NCBI GenBank assembly: GCA_024235995.1
Contig: JACKLI010000001.1
Coordinates: 3,038,001 to 3,102,000 of the forward strand
Length of the DNA stretch: 64,000 nt
Direction of reading: 5' to 3'
Source of the DNA: Burkholderiaceae bacterium
Lineage (GTDB): Bacteria > Pseudomonadota > Gammaproteobacteria > Burkholderiales > Burkholderiaceae_C
Shown in pieces: positions 37,189-45,448 of the stretch (within the stretch, counting starts at the first letter, position 1; each line of letters starts with the position of its first letter). The notes beneath the pieces were generated by a model, which was not told where the DNA came from, did not search any database, and saw only the letters and a list, made by a program, of their open reading frames with translations. Position numbers and translations under genes: made by a program.

Positions 37189-38178
37189 TCACGTCATGGA
37201 GACCTCCTTTCCCGATGTTTGGCGTAGGGAGTCCACCGCGCCCGCCGCGCACGGCATCGAATACAGCCCTGCGCGCCTCTGCGTGACCACGAGCGCGCCG
37301 TAAGCCGCGTGCTGTGCCGCAGGCTCCGGCTTGCCCTTGTCCTTCGCCTTGATCTTGAACAGGTCGCTGGGTTTGGCGCTGTCCAGCCCGGCGCGCGGCA
37401 TGATCCGATCCGCCGTCGTGGCTTCGCCCTTGAACGACCACAGCGCCTCGAACACCTTGGCCTGACCGTCGGTGAATTGGATCGGCGCGCTGCTGATGTC
37501 CGGCAGCGTCGCCCACTTGAAGTCCGCCGAGAACGGCCCATTGACCGGCGTGGCCAAATCGACGACCACTGGCGTCGCAGACGACGGCGAGGCGATGAAC
37601 GTGATCCCGCCGCCGTAGAACGTGAAGCGTTCCTCCAGCACCAACCACTCGACGCACGCACCGAAAGGCGAGCCGCGAGTCGTGCTCGGCCTCGGCGTGA
37701 TCACCCGAATGTCGCCGCCCGCCACGCGCACGCGATCCAGCAGCGCGGGTTCGTGCAGCACCCGCGTCAGGTCGCGGGTCAGCAGGACGGGCGACCGTCG
37801 AGCATCGCCGAGCCGCCACACCTCGCCGCCCAGATCATCGATGCCGTCGCGGCTCTCGATGCCAAGTGCGAGGCGCATCTTCTGTCGCAGCCAATCCTCG
37901 TCCAATGCCAACGCCGCACCGTCGTTTACTTCGACGGCCACGGGCCCACAGTCCGGGCAGCGGCACATCCGACCGCCGCGACCATCACCCCACACCTGCG
38001 CCCGATGTTGCTGGCAATGGGGGCAGAGCACGAACGACTGATCCACCGTCGTTGGCTTGACTGCTTTGCCGAGTACGGAGAGTGAGGCGATTTCGTTCAG
38101 CGACAGCATGGTGCGCAGCACGGGCGTGCCGCCCGCGAACAGGCGGCAGACCAGGGCCCAGGCATCGTGCGTCGCCAT
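37189..38178 (-). CDS. Unrecognised zinc-ribbon protein
   Basis: I do not recognise this 329-aa protein. Residues 52-77 hold a probable zinc ribbon (C52 and C55 in LCPHC, then C72, C74 and C77 in MCRCPDC). The rest is mixed alpha/beta without an obvious catalytic motif, and a lysine-rich KIKAKDKGKPEP stretch lies near 275. GAGGACTGATCG before the ATG is a good ribosome-binding site. It starts three bases after the upstream 411-aa gene, so the two form an operon facing an XRE/ImmA pair. The zinc ribbon suggests nucleic-acid or protein binding; this is only inference. Confidence 0.78.
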   Translation of the reverse strand: MATHDAWALVCRLFAGGTPVLRTMLSLNEIASLSVLGKAVKPTTVDQSFVLCPHCQQHRAQVWGDGRGGRMCRCPDCGPVAVEVNDGAALALDEDWLRQKMRLALGIESRDGIDDLGGEVWRLGDARRSPVLLTRDLTRVLHEPALLDRVRVAGGDIRVITPRPSTTRGSPFGACVEWLVLEERFTFYGGGITFIASPSSATPVVVDLATPVNGPFSADFKWATLPDISSAPIQFTDGQAKVFEALWSFKGEATTADRIMPRAGLDSAKPSDLFKIKAKDKGKPEPAAQHAAYGALVVTQRRAGLYSMPCAAGAVDSLRQTSGKEVSMT

Positions 38179-38181
38179 CGA

Positions 38182-39417
38182 TCAGTCCTCGAATGCCGAT
38201 GACGAACTGACCGCATCTGCTTCAGGCGGAAGCTCCTGCGCGCTCAGGGTCTGGCCCTTCTGCAAGATGCCCACTGCGACCAGATAGCCCTCCAGTTGCG
38301 CCTGCATCTTGGCGTCGAACTTGTGCAGGTTCAGCCTCCCCTTGCTGGTCACTTCGATGGTGACCACCTTGGGGCGTGTCCGGCCCGGCTCGGGCGGGTA
38401 GTAGAGATTGACCTGCGCCGCCGTCACCGCCCACTGACCTTCCAGCGGGCCGGGCAGCTTCTCCTTCAGCAGCTCATGCACCGAACGTTGCTGGCTGGAC
38501 TGCATCGCGGTGCATTCGATCTTCAGCGCGGTGTCGGGGCTGAGGAGCGTGAGCGCCTTGAGCTGCACCATCGAGAAGCCGTCCTCGAACGCCTCCGGCG
38601 CATCGAAGCCGGTACGCAACATCGACAAATCCAGGGTGGGCGACTTGATCCGGTGCGCGTTCGCCTTCACGCCGAGCACATGCTCGGCGAAGGCCTCGAC
38701 CAGCATCTGCTGGTACTTCGCGCCGCCGCGTACCAGCGTGCGCACCACGCCGGTGGACTTGGCGTACTCCAACACCATGTGGATGTTGGGATTGCCGACG
38801 CGGCGCTTCAGGGTCGAACCCTCGAACTCCAGCCGCAGCATGGCCATGTCCTTGACGTGGACGGTGAGCAGGAACACGCCGGGGCTGCGCTCGACCAAGT
38901 GCGCCACGCTGCTGTCGCCACACTGCATTTCGCGCTTGTAGAAAGCCGAGATCGCGTGGCGCAGCGCGGCCAGGTTGGTGTCCGAACCGTTCGGCTGGCG
39001 CTTGAGGCCCAGATCGTATTGCTGGGTCTGCGGCCCGTGGTGCTCCCAGAAGCTGAAGTCGTAGGCGCGCTCGAACAGCGTCGGGTGGTTGACGTACAGC
39101 CAGAACGAGCGATGGACGTCGCTGCGGCACAGCGTCAGGCCGGCCAGTGCGGCACCGTCTGCCACCACGGCCTCAAACATCGCCTGCTTGCCCGCCGCGT
39201 CGCCCAGTTGGACTGCGGCCATGAGGTTGGCGATCATCTGGTCGCGGGCGGCGGTGTCGGGCCACACCTTGACCGCCTCCACCAAGAACTGGCTGGTCTC
39301 CGGCATGTCGTCCCACGCGAACCCGTCGGGCACCGGCAGGCCATGCGTGGTCAGGAAGTCGCGCAGCGTGGCATCCACCGGCAGTTCGAGCATCACGTCG
39401 ACAAAGGTTTTCTTCAT
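38182..39417 (-). CDS. Unrecognised 411-aa protein, first gene of the operon divergent from XRE/ImmA
   Basis: I do not recognise this protein. It is 411 aa from MKKTFVDVMLELPVDATL, with AAAGGACGAACAAG upstream; an in-frame opening to 39474 is less likely. It appears soluble, with an N-terminal helical part, a middle region resembling a substrate- or nucleic-acid-binding core, and a C-terminal part (VTIEVTSKGRLNLHKFDAKM) ahead of an acidic/serine tail. No signal peptide or membrane segment is seen. It shares a control region (39418-39662) with the repressor gene, and the second gene starts three bases after its stop. Confidence 0.8.
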   Translation of the reverse strand: MKKTFVDVMLELPVDATLRDFLTTHGLPVPDGFAWDDMPETSQFLVEAVKVWPDTAARDQMIANLMAAVQLGDAAGKQAMFEAVVADGAALAGLTLCRSDVHRSFWLYVNHPTLFERAYDFSFWEHHGPQTQQYDLGLKRQPNGSDTNLAALRHAISAFYKREMQCGDSSVAHLVERSPGVFLLTVHVKDMAMLRLEFEGSTLKRRVGNPNIHMVLEYAKSTGVVRTLVRGGAKYQQMLVEAFAEHVLGVKANAHRIKSPTLDLSMLRTGFDAPEAFEDGFSMVQLKALTLLSPDTALKIECTAMQSSQQRSVHELLKEKLPGPLEGQWAVTAAQVNLYYPPEPGRTRPKVVTIEVTSKGRLNLHKFDAKMQAQLEGYLVAVGILQKGQTLSAQELPPEADAVSSSSAFED

Positions 39418-39500
39418 CTTGTTCGTCCTTTCTGGATCGGCGTCGGAGGTCTGCGACCGATGTTCGGGCTGCACGGGCCAGCGACAGGGTTACTGAACAC

Positions 39501-39530
39501 GTAACTCGTACAAGTAAAGTCACGAGATAC
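39501..39530. promoter_or_regulatory. Operator-like inverted repeat in the divergent control region
   Basis: GTAACTCGT (39501-39509) and ACGAGATAC (39522-39530) form a dyad with one mismatched pair and a 12-base spacer. A third half-site, GTATCTCG, occurs at 39594-39601 inside the promoter spacer of the repressor gene. This is the arrangement expected for XRE repressor binding, but it is inferred from symmetry alone. Confidence 0.55.
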
Positions 39531-39581
39531 AAGCGTGATTCTGCCCCTCGGATTTCCGCTTGTCAATCAACGGGGCACATC

Positions 39582-39611
39582 TAGACCTTTTATGTATCTC
39601 GCGGCTATACT
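39582..39611 (+). promoter_or_regulatory. Probable sigma-70 promoter of the XRE/ImmA pair
   Basis: TAGACC (39582-39587), an 18-base spacer and TATACT (39606-39611) lie 51 bases upstream of the repressor ATG. The spacer contains the half-site GTATCTCG, so autorepression is likely. Confidence 0.55.
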
Positions 39612-39662
39612 GTGAGTCTTGTTTTCATTGATTGACCGTTTACCTACTACAGGAGCATCGCC

Positions 39663-40004
39663 ATGGCTTCGGCGTTTGGAGCACGCCTGCGACGCTTGCG
39701 CGAGGCGAAGAAGCTGACCCTGCAACAGGTCGCCGACGCGGTCGGCTGCACCAAGGCCTACATCTGGGAGCTGGAAATGAAGGATGGGCAGCGCCCCACC
39801 GCCGAGCGGATTCAGAAGATCGCCCAGGTGCTCGGCGTGACGATGGAGGATGTGATGGGGACGCCCATGCAGCAGGCACCCGAAGCTAGCCCCGAGGATG
39901 TGGCGTTCTTCCGCGAGTACGCCGGGATGACCGACGAGGAGAAGGATCGCTACCGGCAGGCACTCAAGATCATGTTCCCCGACAAGAGCCAAGGCGGGGA
40001 CTGA
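39663..40004 (+). CDS. XRE-family transcriptional regulator
   Basis: This is a 113-aa protein from MASAFGARLRRLREAKKL. The N-terminal helix-turn-helix (about 8-62: LTLQQVADAVGCTKAYIWELE) is followed by a short helical tail (DEEKDRYRQALKIMF). CAGGAG precedes the ATG. The next gene, an ImmA/IrrE peptidase, begins four bases after its stop; in known pairs of this kind (ImmR/ImmA, DdrO/IrrE) the peptidase cleaves the repressor to switch on the controlled genes. Confidence 0.92.
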   Translation: MASAFGARLRRLREAKKLTLQQVADAVGCTKAYIWELEMKDGQRPTAERIQKIAQVLGVTMEDVMGTPMQQAPEASPEDVAFFREYAGMTDEEKDRYRQALKIMFPDKSQGGD

Positions 40005-40007
40005 GGA

Positions 40008-40940
40008 TTGAGCGCAGCGCAGACCCTCACTGGCTCCATTGCCGCCAACACCGTCCAGAAGTGGTTGCGGGCGTGGTACAGCACGGGCATGCCCGACGCC
40101 ATCGATCTGGAGATCGTCCGGCAGATGCTGCCGAGCACGCCCTACGGCACAGGCGCGCGGGAGATCAAGGCGCCGATGGTGCTCGACGTCGACAGTTGCG
40201 AAGGCATGCTGGTGCGCAACCCGAAGGATGCGGCCGAGTGGGGCATCTTCTACAACGGCAAGGCCAGCCCTGAACGTCGACGCTTCACCATCGCCCATGA
40301 GCTGGGCCACTTCATCCTCCATCGCGGCCAGCAGCAGAGCTTCAACTGCGACAAGGAAAGCGTCTACTCCGGCGTCGACACCATCCGCGTCATCGAACGC
40401 GAAGCCGACGACTTCGCCAGCAACTTGCTGATGCCCGGCGATCTGCTGCGTGACTGGATTTCGAACCAGCGCATCGACCTGCACGTCCTCAGCGCAATCG
40501 CCAAGCGGTTTCAGGTTTCGTTCGAGGCGCTGTGCATCCGCTTCATCAAGTTCACCACGCAGCGCGCGATCCTCGTCTATTGGGACAACGGCTACGTGAA
40601 GTACGAATGGCGTAGCAGCAGCGCCGTCAAGACGCGGGCGCGCATCCGGCGCAACGCCGATCCGCAGGAACCGCTGCCGGGCACGCTGGCCGCCGACGCC
40701 AGCGTCGATCAGGAATGGGATGGCACGGAGATGTCCGCCGCGATCTGGTGTCCGGAGGAAGCGCAGCACATGAAGCTGCGCGAGTTCAAGCACAGCTACG
40801 GCGCCCGTGATCGCATCCTCACGCTGCTACTGCTCGAAAGCGCAGAGCCGCGCGCATGGGATCGGTCATGGCAGGACGGTGAGAGTTTCGACAGCTACGA
40901 TCAGTTCGTCTCGAACGGGCAGTTGCCGGATCAGCGATAG
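40008..40940 (+). CDS. ImmA/IrrE-family metallo-endopeptidase
   Basis: This is a zinc peptidase of 310 aa from a TTG start at 40008, just after the repressor stop; an ATG at 40089 would remove 27 residues. The zinc motif HELGH is at 97-101 within RRFTIAHELGHFILHRG, and the third ligand is probably E132 in EREADDFASNLLMP. The C-terminal half (about 180-310) is an extension not found in minimal ImmA proteins and may sense a signal or bind DNA. Its likely substrate is the XRE repressor. An IS21 copy begins 34 bases after the stop. Confidence 0.9.
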   Translation: MSAAQTLTGSIAANTVQKWLRAWYSTGMPDAIDLEIVRQMLPSTPYGTGAREIKAPMVLDVDSCEGMLVRNPKDAAEWGIFYNGKASPERRRFTIAHELGHFILHRGQQQSFNCDKESVYSGVDTIRVIEREADDFASNLLMPGDLLRDWISNQRIDLHVLSAIAKRFQVSFEALCIRFIKFTTQRAILVYWDNGYVKYEWRSSSAVKTRARIRRNADPQEPLPGTLAADASVDQEWDGTEMSAAIWCPEEAQHMKLREFKHSYGARDRILTLLLLESAEPRAWDRSWQDGESFDSYDQFVSNGQLPDQR

Positions 40941-40965
40941 TTTTGAACGAATCAGGAAAAAGAAA

Positions 40966-40974
40966 ATGGCCCGC
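40966..40974 (+). pseudogene. Start of an interrupted gene (three codons) at the left edge of IS copy 2
   Basis: CAGGAAAAAGAAA is followed by ATG GCC CGC and then the IS end at 40975. The ribosome-binding site and ATG look genuine, so a gene downstream of immA was probably cut after its third codon. Its identity is unknown; it need not be the methyltransferase on the other side. Confidence 0.4.
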
Positions 40975-41080
40975 TGTTGATTCATTTCCAAAGCTGGGCC
41001 ATTTCGGGACGCATTCACGTTGAAATTTGAGCCACGTTGCCGCTCTATCCTGCTGAATTTTTCAGCACGGGGGAGCAGGA

Positions 41081-42616
41081 GTGATCAACGTGAGCACATT
41101 GAGCAAGTTACGCCGCCTCGTGCTGAGGCAGGACGTGTCGGTGCGCGAGGCCAGCCGGCGCCTGGGCATCTCGCGCAACACAGCCACCAAGTGGCTCAAA
41201 GACGGGCAGATGGCCGAACCCCGATACCCGCAGCGGGTGTCGGGCCCCAGCATCCTGGATCCGTACAAGGAGCAGTTGAGCCAATGGCTCAAGGCCGATA
41301 GCCATCGCAGCAAACGCGATCGACGCGGGATCAAGGCCATGTTTGAGGCGCTGCGCGCGCAGGGCTACAGCGGCAGCCGAGGGCCGGTCTACGCCTTTGC
41401 CCAGCGCTGGCAGCAAGAGCAAGGCAACGCTGCGCGTGGTGCGGGGTTCGTGCCGCTGAGCTTCGAGTTGGGCGAGGCGTTCCAGTTCGACTGGAGCTGC
41501 GAGTACCTGTTCATCGGCGGGCTGCGCCGCCGCCTGGAAGTGGCACACACCAAGCTGGCGGCCAGTCGCGCCTTCTGCCTGGTGGCGTACTACAGCCAAG
41601 CGCACGAGATGCTGTTCGATGCGCACGCACGGGCGTTCGCCCTCTTCGGTGGCGTGCCCCGGCGGGGCATCTACGACAACATGAAGACCGCTGTGGACAA
41701 GGTCGGCCATGGCAAACAGCGCAGCGTCAATGCACGCTTCGAGGCGATGACCGGGCACTACCTGTTCGAGCCGGAGTTCTGCAACCGGGCCGCCGGCTGG
41801 GAGAAGGGGGTCGTGGAGAAGAACGTTCAGGATCGGCGCAAGGACATCTGGCGTGAGGCCAGCGAGCGGCGCTGGGGGACGCTTGGTGAACTCAACGACT
41901 GGTTGCAGCAGGCCTGCGTGAAGGCCTGGGCTGAGATGAGTCACCCGGAATGGACTCAGCTCACGGTGGCCGATGTCTGGCAGGACGAACGTGCTCGTCT
42001 CATGCCCAACCCCCGTGCGTTTGATGGCTACGTGGAGCAGCCGGTACGGGTCTCTGCGACCGCACTGATCCACTTCCAGCGCAACCGCTACAGCGTGCCG
42101 TGTGAATGGATTCATGCGGTGGTCAGTCTGCGGGCCTACGCGGATGGCCTGCTGGTGGTCGGGCCCGATGGGCGACAGGTGCGCCTGGCGCGCAGCTTCG
42201 AACGTGATCAGACGCTCTACGACTGGATGCATTACATCGCGCTCATCGAGCGAAAGCCCGGCGCGCTGCGCAACGGCGCGCCCTTCAAGACCATGCCCGA
42301 GCCACTGCAGGAAATGCAGCGCCAGTTGCTGCGCCACAGCGGTGGCGACAGGGTGATGGCGCAGGTGCTCATGGGGGTGAGCCTGCATGGACTGGAGGCC
42401 GTGGTGGTGGCGGTAGAGCTGGCGCTGCAGTCCGGGCGGGTGAGTGCCGAGCACGTGCTCAACGTGCTCTCGCGTCTGAAGGAGCAGCGCGTGCCCGAGC
42501 CACCGGTGGCCACGATGCTCAAGCTCAACACGCCGCCACTGGCCAACCTGCAGCGCTACGACGCACTGCGCAACGTCCAGCCTCATGAGGCATCACCGGA
42601 GTCCGACCATGCATGA
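41081..42616 (+). CDS. istA: IS21-family transposase IstA (copy 2)
   Basis: The predicted 511-aa protein is identical to copy 1, with the same GTG start, helix-turn-helix and DDE residues (D137, D199, E246). Identity implies very recent transposition or recombination. The reading frame is intact and probably functional. Confidence 0.95.
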   Translation: MINVSTLSKLRRLVLRQDVSVREASRRLGISRNTATKWLKDGQMAEPRYPQRVSGPSILDPYKEQLSQWLKADSHRSKRDRRGIKAMFEALRAQGYSGSRGPVYAFAQRWQQEQGNAARGAGFVPLSFELGEAFQFDWSCEYLFIGGLRRRLEVAHTKLAASRAFCLVAYYSQAHEMLFDAHARAFALFGGVPRRGIYDNMKTAVDKVGHGKQRSVNARFEAMTGHYLFEPEFCNRAAGWEKGVVEKNVQDRRKDIWREASERRWGTLGELNDWLQQACVKAWAEMSHPEWTQLTVADVWQDERARLMPNPRAFDGYVEQPVRVSATALIHFQRNRYSVPCEWIHAVVSLRAYADGLLVVGPDGRQVRLARSFERDQTLYDWMHYIALIERKPGALRNGAPFKTMPEPLQEMQRQLLRHSGGDRVMAQVLMGVSLHGLEAVVVAVELALQSGRVSAEHVLNVLSRLKEQRVPEPPVATMLKLNTPPLANLQRYDALRNVQPHEASPESDHA

Positions 42617-43424
42617 CGTCATTGATGCCCTCAAAGCGCTGGGCCTGCACGGCATGGCCAGTGCCTGGCCGGAGGTACTGGGCACCGCCCGCATGAAGTC
42701 GCTGGATCATGAGGCCGTGCTGCACCAGCTCATCAAGGCCGAGACCGCTCAGCGTGAGGTGCGTTCCATGGCTTACCAGATGCGCGTGGCGCGCTTCCCT
42801 TCGCACCGTGACCTCGCCGGCTTTGACTTCGCCCACGCGCAGCTCGACGAAGCACTGGTGCGCCAGTTGCACACCCTTCGCTTCGTGGAGTCGGCGCACA
42901 ACGTGGTGCTGGTTGGTGGCCCCGGCACGGGTAAAACCCACCTGGCCACGAGCCTGGGGATCGAGGCCATTCGCATGCATGGCAAGCGGGTGCGCTTCTT
43001 CTCAACGGTGGAGCTGGTCAACGCCCTGGAGCTGGAGAAGGCGCAGAACAAGGCCGGGCAAATGGCGCACCGCCTGATGTACGTCGATCTGGTGATCCTG
43101 GATGAACTGGGCTACCTGCCATTCACGCAGTCGGGCGGCGCGATGCTGTTCCACCTGCTCTCCAAACTCTATGAGCGAACGAGCGTGGTGATCACCACCA
43201 ACCTCACCTTCTCGGAGTGGAGCAGCGTCTTTGGAGACGCCAAGATGACCACGGCCTTGCTTGACCGGCTCACGCACCATTGCCACATCGTCGAGACGGG
43301 CAACGAGAGCTGGCGATTCAAGCACTCCAGTGCCGCTGGCGCGGCTCCCCCAAAGCAACGCCCAAAGAGCCAGAAAGGAGATCGAAAAACAGCAGACCCG
43401 ATAGACTTATCCACAACCGAATAG
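42609..43424 (+). CDS. istB: IS21-family helper ATPase IstB (copy 2)
   Basis: The 271-aa AAA+ ATPase is identical to copy 1, with intact Walker A (GGPGTGKT) and Walker B (LVILDELGYL), overlapping istA by eight bases. Confidence 0.95.
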   Translation: MHDVIDALKALGLHGMASAWPEVLGTARMKSLDHEAVLHQLIKAETAQREVRSMAYQMRVARFPSHRDLAGFDFAHAQLDEALVRQLHTLRFVESAHNVVLVGGPGTGKTHLATSLGIEAIRMHGKRVRFFSTVELVNALELEKAQNKAGQMAHRLMYVDLVILDELGYLPFTQSGGAMLFHLLSKLYERTSVVITTNLTFSEWSSVFGDAKMTTALLDRLTHHCHIVETGNESWRFKHSSAAGAAPPKQRPKSQKGDRKTADPIDLSTTE

Positions 43425-43496
43425 TCAAAGAATCCATCAACCCAGTGGCTCAATATTCAACGTGATCACTGGCTCAGTTGTGCTGATGAATCAACA

Positions 43497-43996
43497 GCGC
43501 CAGCCGCAAGCCCAACAAGATCGTGCCCTGCAAGTTCGCCGGGCAGGAAACGCACCTGCGCGCCGATGGCTCATCCACCGCGATGCGCAGGAAGGATGGC
43601 GAAGTCAACGGCTGGACGCACGCGGGCCAGCCGACGCAGGACATGCGCATTCCTGATTCGGTGATCCGCGTGATGCGCCACAAGGGCAAGATCGGTCAGG
43701 ACATCGATCATCCTGCCGTGTTCCCGGTCGCGCTGCCGGAGTTCGTGATCGAGGCCTATTCGAACGCTGGCGACATAGTGTTCGAACCCTTCGGCGGCAG
43801 CGGCACGACGATGCTGGCGGCCCAGCGCAGCGGTCGAGTCTGCCGCACAGTCGAGATCGCCCCTGAGTACGTGGATGTCGCCATCAAGCGCTTCCAGCAG
43901 AACCATCCGGGCGTGGCCGTCACGCTGGTGGCCACCGGCCAGCCCTTCGACGACGTTGCCAAGGATCGTCTGGCCGCGACGGAGGCCGCGCAATGA
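43497..43996 (+). pseudogene. C-terminal fragment of a phage DNA methyltransferase, 5' part lost at IS copy 2
   Basis: The frame is open from the IS edge (ASRKPNKIVPCKFAGQETHLR) to 43996. It carries the C-terminal half of an N4/N6 DNA methyltransferase: HPAVFPVALPEFVIEAYSNAGDIVFEPFGGSGTTMLAAQ (AdoMet motif FGGSGTT) and the following ELAPEYVDVAIKRF-like segment. The catalytic (D/S)PPY motif is missing, so the fragment should be inactive even if a GTG at 43523 allows translation. The next methyltransferase gene overlaps its stop by four bases. Confidence 0.85.
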
Positions 43997-45339
43997 ACGC
44001 CTCCTGGTTTGCCGACAAGATCGAGCAGTGGCCGACGGCCAAGCTGCTGCCCTACGCCCGCAACGCGCGCACCCATTCGGATGAACAGGTCGCGCAGATC
44101 GCCGCATCGATTGCCGAGTTCGGATTCACCAATCCCATCCTGGCGGGCAGCGACGGCGTGATCGTCGCCGGCCACGGGCGGCTCGCCGCCGCCCAGAAGC
44201 TTGGACTGGAGGTGGTGCCGGTGGTAGTGCTCGATCACTTGAGTCCCACCCAGCGCCGGGCCCTGGTGATCGCGGACAACCGCATCGCCGAGAACGCAGG
44301 GTGGGATGACGCGATGTTGCGCATCGAGATCGCCGCTTTGCAGGACGATGACTTCGACCTCTCGCTGACCGGCTTCGATGCCGATGCGCTGGCTGAATTG
44401 ATGGCGGGCGATGAGCCGGAGGGTGAAGGTCAGACCGACGACGATGCGATGCCTGAAGTGAGCGAGACGCTGGTCTCGCGTCCGTGCGACGTCTGGCTGC
44501 TCGGCGGCCATCGGCTGCTGTGCGGCGACGCCACCAACGCCGAAAGCTACGAGCGCGTCCTGGACGGCGAACAGGTGGACATGGTCTTCACCGATCCGCC
44601 GTACAACGTGAACTACGCCAATACGTCGAAAGACAGACTGCGCGGCAAGAGCCGGGCGATCCTGAACGACAACCTCGGCGACGGCTTCTACGACTTCCTG
44701 CTGGCGGCGCTCACGCCGACCATCGCCAGTTGCCGAGGCGGCATCTACGTGGCAATGTCCTCCAGCGAACTCGACGTGCTGCAGGCCGCGTTCCGCGCCG
44801 CCGGCGGCCACTGGTCGACGTTCATCATCTGGGCCAAGAACACTTTCACGCTGGGCCGCGCCGATTACCAGCGCCAATACGAGCCGATCCTCTACGGCTG
44901 GGCCGAGGGCGCGCAGCGCCATTGGTGCGGTGACCGCGACCAGGGCGATGTCTGGCAGATCAAGAAGCCGGCGAAGAACGACCTGCACCCGACGATGAAG
45001 CCGGTGGAGTTGGTGGAGCGGGCGATCCGCAATTCGAGCCGTCCGGGCAACGTGGTGCTCGACCCGTTCGGCGGCTCGGGCACGACGCTGATCGCCGCCG
45101 AGAAATCAGGACGGCTGGCGCGCTTGATCGAACTCGACCCCAAGTACGTCGATGTGATCGTGCGCCGCTGGCAGGACTGGACCGGAGAGCAAGCCACCCG
45201 CGAATCCGATGGGGTGGCGTTCGACGATCTGTCAGGACTCGGGCAAACTCGGGTAGAGGTCGCCGCTGCTGATATCCGCAACGTAAGTGACGTTGCGGAA
45301 TTCGTCGGCGTGGTCGGCAAGGATGACGCCGCCGACTGA
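43993..45339 (+). CDS. ParB-domain DNA methyltransferase (beta-class N6/N4)
   Basis: This is a phage-type DNA methyltransferase of 448 aa. The N-terminal ParB/Srx-like domain (about 15-130) shows LLPYARNARTHSDEQV, FTNPILAGSDGVIVAGHGRLAAA and ALVIADNRIAENAGWD. The methyltransferase domain follows: catalytic DPPYN at 201-205 and the AdoMet motif DPFGGSGTT at 357-365, in the beta-class order. It may protect phage DNA from host restriction; its target sequence is unknown. Its last 108 bases overlap the end of a minus-strand gene. Confidence 0.93.
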   Translation: MNASWFADKIEQWPTAKLLPYARNARTHSDEQVAQIAASIAEFGFTNPILAGSDGVIVAGHGRLAAAQKLGLEVVPVVVLDHLSPTQRRALVIADNRIAENAGWDDAMLRIEIAALQDDDFDLSLTGFDADALAELMAGDEPEGEGQTDDDAMPEVSETLVSRPCDVWLLGGHRLLCGDATNAESYERVLDGEQVDMVFTDPPYNVNYANTSKDRLRGKSRAILNDNLGDGFYDFLLAALTPTIASCRGGIYVAMSSSELDVLQAAFRAAGGHWSTFIIWAKNTFTLGRADYQRQYEPILYGWAEGAQRHWCGDRDQGDVWQIKKPAKNDLHPTMKPVELVERAIRNSSRPGNVVLDPFGGSGTTLIAAEKSGRLARLIELDPKYVDVIVRRWQDWTGEQATRESDGVAFDDLSGLGQTRVEVAAADIRNVSDVAEFVGVVGKDDAAD

Positions 45340-45438
45340 CTGGATTGCCACACCATACTTGCGGGTGAGCGCAGTCAGTTCGGCGACGAACTTGTCGTAG
45401 TTGGCTTCGATGGTCAGGTTGGTGGTGACTGCGGCCAT
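45232..45438 (-). CDS. Small phage protein of unknown function (68 aa)
   Basis: MAAVTTNLTIEANYDKFVAE opens a 68-aa soluble acidic protein ending SGDLYPSLPES. I do not recognise it. GGAGAACGAC precedes the ATG, and it starts ten bases after the 122-aa gene, at the end of a minus-strand cluster. Its 3' half overlaps the methyltransferase gene antisense by 108 bases. Confidence 0.65.
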   Translation of the reverse strand: MAAVTTNLTIEANYDKFVAELTALTRKYGVAIQSVGGVILADHADEFRNVTYVADISSGDLYPSLPES

Positions 45439-45448
45439 GTCGTTCTCC

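Larger units (their letters stand above)
40975..43496 (+). mobile_element. IS21-family insertion sequence, copy 2
   Basis: The same 2,522-bp element and orientation as copy 1, with identical termini and predicted proteins. Flanks are ...GGCCCGC and GCGCCAG..., with no target duplication. The left side ends in a gene that has just started; the right side begins in the middle of a DNA methyltransferase gene. Confidence 0.95.

Noticed and set aside
43523..43996. The GTG at 43523 as a complete 157-aa methyltransferase gene
   Set aside because: The frame is open back to the IS edge and the DPPY catalytic half is missing, so it is a truncated gene rather than a short intact one.
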